Positions 58,915 to 64,000 of a stretch of 64,000 bases of DNA are shown piece after piece. The translations under genes and the position numbers were made by a program. The notes under the pieces were generated by a model. It had not been told where the DNA came from. It did not search any database and worked only from the letters and a program-made list of their open reading frames with translations. The DNA is from Phenylobacterium kunshanense (lineage in GTDB: Bacteria > Pseudomonadota > Alphaproteobacteria > Caulobacterales > Caulobacteraceae): positions 310,001 to 374,000 of the forward strand of contig NZ_QFYS01000002.1 of the NCBI RefSeq assembly GCF_003254525.1. The letters run 5' to 3'. How positions within the stretch are numbered: the stretch's first letter is position 1; each line of letters begins with the position of its first letter.

Positions 58915-59271
58915 ATGTCCCGCATCCTGCTCGCCGAAGACGATGACTCCCTGCGCGGGTTCCTGGCCCGCGCCCTCGAGAGGGCCGGCCACGATGTGAC
59001 GGCCTGCGCCGACGGCGACGAGGCTGTGACCTTCCTCGACGAGCCGTGGGACCTCTTGCTCACCGACATCGTCATGCCCGGTCTCGACGGGATCGAGGTG
59101 GCGCGGCAGGCGGCCGCCAAGCACCCGGGCCTGCGGATCATGTTCATCACCGGCTTCGCCGCCGTGGCCCTCGCCGCGGGCGAGAAGGCGCCCGCCGGCT
59201 CCAAGGTGCTGAGCAAGCCCATCCACCTGCGCGAGATCGTCTCCGAGGTGGAGCGGATGATCGCGGCCTGA
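58915..59271 (+). CDS. cpdR: single-domain response regulator CpdR
   Basis: 118-aa receiver that, unphosphorylated, directs ClpXP to the cell pole to degrade CtrA and others. LLAEDDDSLRGFLARALERA, D51 in LLLTDIVMPGLDG, FITGFAAVALAAGEKAP, and LSKPIHLREIVSEVERM closely match the Caulobacter protein from memory, including the FAAVAL stretch. Start ATG 58915. Stand-alone; the window also carries a perfect CtrA site, so the cell-cycle circuit is represented. Confidence 0.88.
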   Translation: MSRILLAEDDDSLRGFLARALERAGHDVTACADGDEAVTFLDEPWDLLLTDIVMPGLDGIEVARQAAAKHPGLRIMFITGFAAVALAAGEKAPAGSKVLSKPIHLREIVSEVERMIAA

Positions 59272-59347
59272 AGACCTGTTGCTAATCGCAAGGCGCGCCG
59301 GTATATCCGCCGCCTTCCCGAGCGCCATCCGGCGTTTTCGCCCAGGC

Positions 59348-59422
59348 GGACGCGTAGCTCAGCGGGAGAGCACTACGTTGACATCGTAGGGGTCGCTGGT
59401 TCAATCCCAGCCGCGTCCACCA
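59348..59422 (+). tRNA. tRNA-Val (anticodon GAC)
   Basis: Cloverleaf folds by eye: acceptor GGACGCG (59348-59354) with CGCGTCC (59412-59418), D stem GCTC/GAGC, anticodon stem CTACG/CGTAG with loop TTGACAT giving GAC, T stem GCTGG/CCAGC around TTCAATC, discriminator A and encoded CCA. The flanking 140 bases to the next gene show nothing else. Confidence 0.95.
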
Positions 59423-59570
59423 TCCTTTTCAGGGTCTTAGCGACAGGACAGCGCCAGTTGGCGTGGCGGGCGGTTCGCGCCTGACGGCCTACGCCAAAGT
59501 GTTCGCGTCGGGTGGCGGCAGCCGTTAGTGTGGCGCGGGGCCGACCGGGCCTCGCTGACCTATCCGAGAC

Positions 59571-60869
59571 ATGCTCCTCTTCGCCACCGCCGTCGTGCTC
59601 CTGCTGGTGCTCCTGAACGGCGTTTTCGCCATGTCCGAACTGGCCGTGGTGTCGTCCCGGCGCGCAAAGCTCCAGGCCAGGGCCGAGCGCGGTGACAAGG
59701 GGGCGGCGGCGGCGCTGAAGCTGGCGGAGGATCCCACGCGGTTCCTGTCGGCCGTGCAGGTCGGCATCACCCTGATCGGGATCCTGGCCGGCGCGTTCGG
59801 TCAGGCGACCATCGCCGGAGAGCTGGATCGGCGGTTCGAGACCGTCCCGCTTCTGGCGCAATATTCCGAGCAGATCGCCACGGGCGTCGTGGTGGTGCTT
59901 CTCACCTATTTCTCGCTGATCCTGGGCGAACTGGTGCCCAAGCGCCTGGCGCTGATCCATCCCGAGGCGATCGCGGGCGTCGTCGCGGCCCCGCTCTCGC
60001 TCCTGGCGCGCCTCATGGGGCCGTTCGTGACGCTGCTCACGTTCTCCACGGCGACCGCCCTCAGGCTGCTCCGGGTGCGCGACAACGACGGCAGCGCGGT
60101 CACCCAGGAGGAAGTCGAGACCGTGCTGGCAGAGGGCACGGGCGCCGGCGTCATCGAGCCTCAGGAAAAGGCCATGATGCAGGAGGTCATGCGGCTCGGC
60201 GACCGGCCGGTGCGAGTGGCGATGACTCCGCGAACCGACGTCTACTGGGTCTCGCTGGACGACCCTGAGGCGACGATCCGCAAGGATGTCCGGACCTGCC
60301 CGTATTCGCGGTTCGTCGTCGTCAAGGGGCAGGACTTCGACAGCCCCCTCGGGGTGGTCCACAAGCGCGACATCGCTGACGCGCTGCTGGGCGACAAGCC
60401 CCTGGACCTCGCCCAGCTCGCGAAGGAGCCGCTCTACATTCCCGAGACGACGTCCCTGCTGCAGGCGCTGGAGCAGCTTCAGCGCTCGCCCACGCACATG
60501 GCCTTCGTCGTCGACGAGTTCGGCGGCCTCGAGGGTCTGCTCACGCCCACCGACCTGCTCGAGATGATCGCCGGCGACTTCAACGAGAGCCACGACACGC
60601 CCGGCGCCTCGATCGTGGAGCGGGAGGACGGATCCCTGCTGGTGGACGGCAAGACCGACCTGCTGGAGCTCAGCGACCTGCTTGGGGAGAAGTTCGAGGA
60701 AGGCGGCTTCCACACGGCGGCTGGCCTCGTCCTGCATCACCTGGGCCGCCTGCCCGAGGAAGGCGAGACCGTCACGATCGGGCGGTATGTGGTCGAGGTG
60801 ATCGACATGGACCAGCGTCGGATCGACAAGCTGCTGGTCCGGCCGGCGACCGGCAAGAAGCGGCGCTGA
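59571..60869 (+). CDS. CNNM/CorC (HlyC)-family membrane protein
   Basis: 432-aa protein with an N-terminal DUF21/CNNM membrane domain (AVVLLLVLLNGVFAMSELAV, VQVGITLIGILAGAFGQ, LILGELVPKRLALIHPEAIA), two CBS domains (about 190-330) and a C-terminal CorC_HlyC domain (GFHTAAGLVLHHLGRLPEEG). Members are implicated in Mg2+/Co2+ transport or efflux. 150 bases after the tRNA gene. Confidence 0.9.
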   Translation: MLLFATAVVLLLVLLNGVFAMSELAVVSSRRAKLQARAERGDKGAAAALKLAEDPTRFLSAVQVGITLIGILAGAFGQATIAGELDRRFETVPLLAQYSEQIATGVVVVLLTYFSLILGELVPKRLALIHPEAIAGVVAAPLSLLARLMGPFVTLLTFSTATALRLLRVRDNDGSAVTQEEVETVLAEGTGAGVIEPQEKAMMQEVMRLGDRPVRVAMTPRTDVYWVSLDDPEATIRKDVRTCPYSRFVVVKGQDFDSPLGVVHKRDIADALLGDKPLDLAQLAKEPLYIPETTSLLQALEQLQRSPTHMAFVVDEFGGLEGLLTPTDLLEMIAGDFNESHDTPGASIVEREDGSLLVDGKTDLLELSDLLGEKFEEGGFHTAAGLVLHHLGRLPEEGETVTIGRYVVEVIDMDQRRIDKLLVRPATGKKRR

Positions 60870-61207
60870 GGCGAGGTGCAGGCCCCGACCCGCGGGGGGG
60901 GTGCGGGTCAGGGCCTTGGGCCGCGGCTGTGGGGTGCGCGCCGGCGGCTTTGTCAGAATATGGCCGCCAGCCTGCCGGCTGTATGCTCCGCAAAGTGACG
61001 CAGGGTCCCGGCGCGCCTCCAATCGCAGCGCCAGCTCAGCGGCCGGTTGTCGCAGAACGGCGGCCCGTTCAACGGCTGTGGGCGCGCCCTTAGAAAAACG
61101 TGCCCCGTCAAGGGCGTGAAGCCCATCGACAAGGGACGATTGTGCCGTCTAGAAGCCCATCCGGCGCGCGGGGCTTGCCCCGCCGCCACAGGTATGGATG
61201 GACGACC
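60870..61207. other. gene-free gap before gltB
   Basis: 338 bases without a convincing reading frame. At 60881-60915 is a GC-rich inverted repeat (GGCCCCGACCCGC with GCGGGTCAGGGCC, one mismatch, G-rich loop) suited to ending transcription from the CNNM gene although it has no T run. The rest probably holds the gltB promoter and leader; I could not assign a -35/-10 with confidence. Confidence 0.5.
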
Positions 61208-64000
61208 ATGATGATGCGACCGCCGGAACGGCAAGGCCTCTACGATCCCCGGAACGAGCACGATGCGTGCGGCGTGGGCTTCGTCGCAAACATTAAAGGC
61301 CGCAAATCGCACGAGGTCGTCCAGGCCGGCCTTGAGATCCTGGTCAACATCGACCACCGGGGCGCCGTGGGCGCCGACCCGCTGGTGGGCGACGGCGCGG
61401 GCGCCCTGATCCAGATTCCGGACCGGCTGTACCGCGACTGGGCGAAGGAGGCGGGCGTCGACCTGCCGCCGGCCGGCGAATATGCGGTGGCCATGTGCTT
61501 CCTGCCGCAGGACGAGCAGGCGCGTGCGGTCGCAACGGAGCAGTTCGAGCACTTCCTGAAGGTCGAGAAGCAGCCCCTGCTCGGCTGGCGCGACGTGCCC
61601 GTCGACACGAACGGCCTGGGCGAGGCCGTCCTCGCCTCCATGCCGATGATCCGCCAGGCCTTCGTCGGCCGCGGGCCGAACGTGAAGGACCAGGACGCCC
61701 ACGAGCGCAAGCTGCTCGCCGTCCGCAAGCAGTTCCAGAACCCGCTGGCGGACCTCGCCGCCAAGCGCGGCATCCCCGAGATCACCCAGGTCTACCTGCC
61801 GTCGTTCTCGACCCGGACGGTGGTCTACAAGGGCCTGCTGCTGGCGAACCAGGTGGGCAGCTTCTACAAGGACCTGCAGGACGAGCGGTGCGAGAGCGCG
61901 CTGTGCATGGTCCACCAGCGGTTCTCGACCAACACCTTCCCGTCCTGGAAGCTGGCGCACCCCTATCGGTTCATCGCCCACAACGGCGAGATCAACACCG
62001 TCCGCGGCAACGTGAACTGGATGAACGCCCGCCGGCGCACGCTGGAGAGCGAGCTGCTCGGGCCCGATCTCAACAAGATGTGGCCGCTGATCCCGCACGG
62101 GCAGTCGGACACGGCGTGCCTCGACAACGCGCTGGAACTCCTGGTCGCCGGCGGCATCCCGCTGGTCCAGGCCATGATGATGCTGATCCCGGAGGCCTGG
62201 GCCGGCAATCCGCTGATGGATGCCGAACGCAAGGCCTTCTACGAGTACCACGCCGCCCTGATGGAGCCGTGGGACGGTCCGGCCGCCGTGGCCTTCACCG
62301 ACGGCCGCCAGATCGGCGCGACCCTGGACCGCAACGGCCTGCGTCCGGCCCGCTTCGTCATCACCGACCAGGACCATGTGATCATGGCCTCGGAAGTGGG
62401 CGTGCTGCACGTGCCGGAGGAGCGCATCGTCCGTAAGTGGCGCCTCCAGCCCGGCAAGATGCTGCTCATCGACATGGAAGAGGGCCGCATCATCGAGGAC
62501 GAGGAGATCAAGACGACCCTCGCCAAGGCCGCGCCGTATCAACAGTGGCTGGCCGACACCCAGTTCAAGCTGGAGGAGCTGTCGCTGGACGGCGTCGCCG
62601 CCGAGCCGCAGCCGAACGATCCTGAGACCCTGCTCGATCGCCAGCAGGCGTTCGGCTACACCCAGGAGGACGTGCAGTTCTTCCTCGAGCCGATGGCGCG
62701 CGACGGGGACGACCCCATCGGCTCCATGGGCCACGACACGCCGATCGCGGTGCTCTCGTCGCGCTCCAAGCTGCTGTACGAGTACTTCAAGCAGAACTTC
62801 GCCCAGGTCACCAATCCGCCCATTGACCCGATCCGCGAGGAGCTGGTCATGAGCCTGGTGTCGATGATCGGCCCGCGGCCGAACCTGTTGGGCCGCCAGG
62901 CGGGCACCCACAAGCGGCTCGAAGTCGCCCAGCCGATCCTCACCGACGAGGACCTCGCCAAGATCCGGGCGGTGAACGAGCTGCTGGACGGCGCCTTCAG
63001 GACGGCGACGATCGACATCACCTGGCCGGCGGAAGAAGGCGCGGCGGGGCTGGAGGCTGCGATCGAGCGCGTCTGCCGCGAGGCGACCGAGCACGTGCTG
63101 GCCGACATGAACATCCTGATCCTCTCGGATCGGGCGGTGTCTGCCGACCGCATCCCCATCCCGGCGGCGCTGGCCACCGCGGCGGTGCACCACCACCTGA
63201 TCCGCCAGGGCCTGCGCATGCAGACCGGCCTCGTCATCGAGACGGGCGAGGCGCGCGAGGTGCACCACTTCTGCGTCCTGGCCGGCTATGGCGCCGAGGC
63301 GGTGAACCCCTACGTGGCGTTCCAGACCCTGGAGCAGATCCGTGTCCGCAACGGCCTGTCGCTGTCGGCCTACGAAGTGCGGAAGAACTACATCAAGGCC
63401 GTCGGCAAGGGCATCATGAAGGTGATGTCCAAGATGGGCATCTCCACCTACCAGTCGTACTGCGGCGCGCAGATCTTCGACGCGGTCGGCCTCTCCTCGA
63501 CGCTGGTCGATCGCTACTTCACCGGCACGGCCACGACGATCGAGGGCGTCGGCCTGGAGCAGGTGGCGGAGGAGACGGTGCGCCGTCATCGCGACGCCTT
63601 CGGCGACAGCCCGATCTACAAGTCCATGCTGGACGTGGGCGGTCAGTACGCCTGGCGCCTGCGCGGCGAAGCGCACGCCTGGACGCCGGAAACGATCTCC
63701 AAGCTGCAGCATGCCGTCCGCGGCAACCTGCCGGACGAGTACAGGACCTTCGCCAAGGGCATCAACGAACAGAGCGAGCGCCTGCTCACCCTGCGCGGCC
63801 TGATGCGCTTCAAGCTGGCGGACAAGGCGATCCCGCTGGACGAGGTGGAGCCCGCGTCCGAGATCGTGAAGCGGTTCGCCACCGGCGCCATGTCGTTCGG
63901 CTCGATCAGCCGCGAGGCGCACACGACCCTGGCGATCGCCATGAACCGCATCGGCGGCCGCTCGAACACGGGTGAGGGCGGCGAGGAGCCCGACCGCTTC
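61208..64000 (+). CDS. gltB: glutamate synthase large subunit (3' end outside window)
   Basis: First 931 residues of GltB (full length is about 1500). The protein starts MMMRPPERQGLYDPRNEHDA and the next residue is Cys, so the N-terminal propeptide of about 21 residues must be removed to expose the Ntn amidotransferase cysteine. FSTNTFPSWKLAHPYRFIAH and NGEINTVRGNVNWMNARRRT are the glutaminase signatures, and MSFGSISREAHTTLAIAMNR begins the FMN synthase domain at the window end. Catalyses NADPH-driven glutamine to 2-oxoglutarate transfer in ammonia assimilation with GltD, whose gene is not seen. Confidence 0.95.
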   Translation, partial: MMMRPPERQGLYDPRNEHDACGVGFVANIKGRKSHEVVQAGLEILVNIDHRGAVGADPLVGDGAGALIQIPDRLYRDWAKEAGVDLPPAGEYAVAMCFLPQDEQARAVATEQFEHFLKVEKQPLLGWRDVPVDTNGLGEAVLASMPMIRQAFVGRGPNVKDQDAHERKLLAVRKQFQNPLADLAAKRGIPEITQVYLPSFSTRTVVYKGLLLANQVGSFYKDLQDERCESALCMVHQRFSTNTFPSWKLAHPYRFIAHNGEINTVRGNVNWMNARRRTLESELLGPDLNKMWPLIPHGQSDTACLDNALELLVAGGIPLVQAMMMLIPEAWAGNPLMDAERKAFYEYHAALMEPWDGPAAVAFTDGRQIGATLDRNGLRPARFVITDQDHVIMASEVGVLHVPEERIVRKWRLQPGKMLLIDMEEGRIIEDEEIKTTLAKAAPYQQWLADTQFKLEELSLDGVAAEPQPNDPETLLDRQQAFGYTQEDVQFFLEPMARDGDDPIGSMGHDTPIAVLSSRSKLLYEYFKQNFAQVTNPPIDPIREELVMSLVSMIGPRPNLLGRQAGTHKRLEVAQPILTDEDLAKIRAVNELLDGAFRTATIDITWPAEEGAAGLEAAIERVCREATEHVLADMNILILSDRAVSADRIPIPAALATAAVHHHLIRQGLRMQTGLVIETGEAREVHHFCVLAGYGAEAVNPYVAFQTLEQIRVRNGLSLSAYEVRKNYIKAVGKGIMKVMSKMGISTYQSYCGAQIFDAVGLSSTLVDRYFTGTATTIEGVGLEQVAEETVRRHRDAFGDSPIYKSMLDVGGQYAWRLRGEAHAWTPETISKLQHAVRGNLPDEYRTFAKGINEQSERLLTLRGLMRFKLADKAIPLDEVEPASEIVKRFATGAMSFGSISREAHTTLAIAMNRIGGRSNTGEGGEEPDRF

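Noticed and set aside
60953..63922. 989-codon open frame on the minus strand
   Set aside because: It is the complementary shadow of gltB; high-GC codon bias keeps the antisense frame open. Composition is His/Arg/Leu/Gly-rich without any domain, while gltB on the other strand is unmistakable.

Overview
The window is high-GC DNA packed with genes on both strands and carries no insertion sequence, prophage, CRISPR array or plasmid feature that I can see. Gene content points to an alphaproteobacterium of the family Caulobacteraceae (Caulobacter/Phenylobacterium type). It has a CpdR receiver protein, a CenR-type OmpR regulator, ftsK followed by lolA, dnaA next to rpsT and mutM, a homospermidine synthase/decarboxylase pair, a perfect CtrA-type TTAA-N7-TTAA site, and GANTC (CcrM) sites upstream of dnaA. 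The genus cannot be fixed from the sequence alone.

Layout. 1-6.1 kb: end of ftsK, a UVR-motif protein, lolA, a candidate sRNA, xthA, a CenR-like regulator with a coupled secreted protein, an L,D-transpeptidase-fold protein and a cytochrome b plus molybdopterin oxidoreductase pair. 6.1-14.2 kb: homospermidine synthase and its decarboxylase, an isolated phnCDE transporter, a Nudix hydrolase, a TetR-HTH/glycosyltransferase fusion ORF beside a Pho-box-like repeat, and a TetR regulator. 14.2-19.4 kb: priA, transaldolase, DUF484, xerC and two small coupled secreted proteins. 19.4-28.8 kb: the 2-oxoglutarate dehydrogenase/succinyl-CoA synthetase cluster (sucC-sucD-sucA-sucB ... lpdA), with an unusual degenerate receiver and a small helical protein inserted before lpdA.

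28.9-41.5 kb: a divergent membrane-LytTR/DUF2306 pair, a type-2 malate dehydrogenase, the translation cluster rbfA-truB-rpsO-pnp, a serine hydrolase, dnaA and rpsT. 41.5-53 kb: enoyl-CoA hydratase, TraB/GumN protein, mutM, ubiE-ubiB, moaE-moaD-moaA and a MocA-like cytidylyltransferase, a 57-aa protein, an aminotransferase and an ABC exporter. 53-64 kb: a Fur-box-like palindrome, a hemolysin-III protein, a short CoaA-like kinase, typA, an sRNA of the alpha-r8/MmgR type behind a repeated palindrome, N-formylglutamate amidohydrolase, cpdR, tRNA-Val(GAC), a CNNM/CorC protein and the first 931 codons of gltB.

How it works together: most genes are core metabolism and information processing. The parts that stand out are regulatory. 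There are two probable sRNAs, a Pho-type repeat next to a glycolipid-type glycosyltransferase, a palindrome pair at the sRNA promoter, a CtrA site, a Fur-like site and a pseudo-receiver. I saw nothing that looks like a complete new defence or mobile system; the most novel items are listed under findings.
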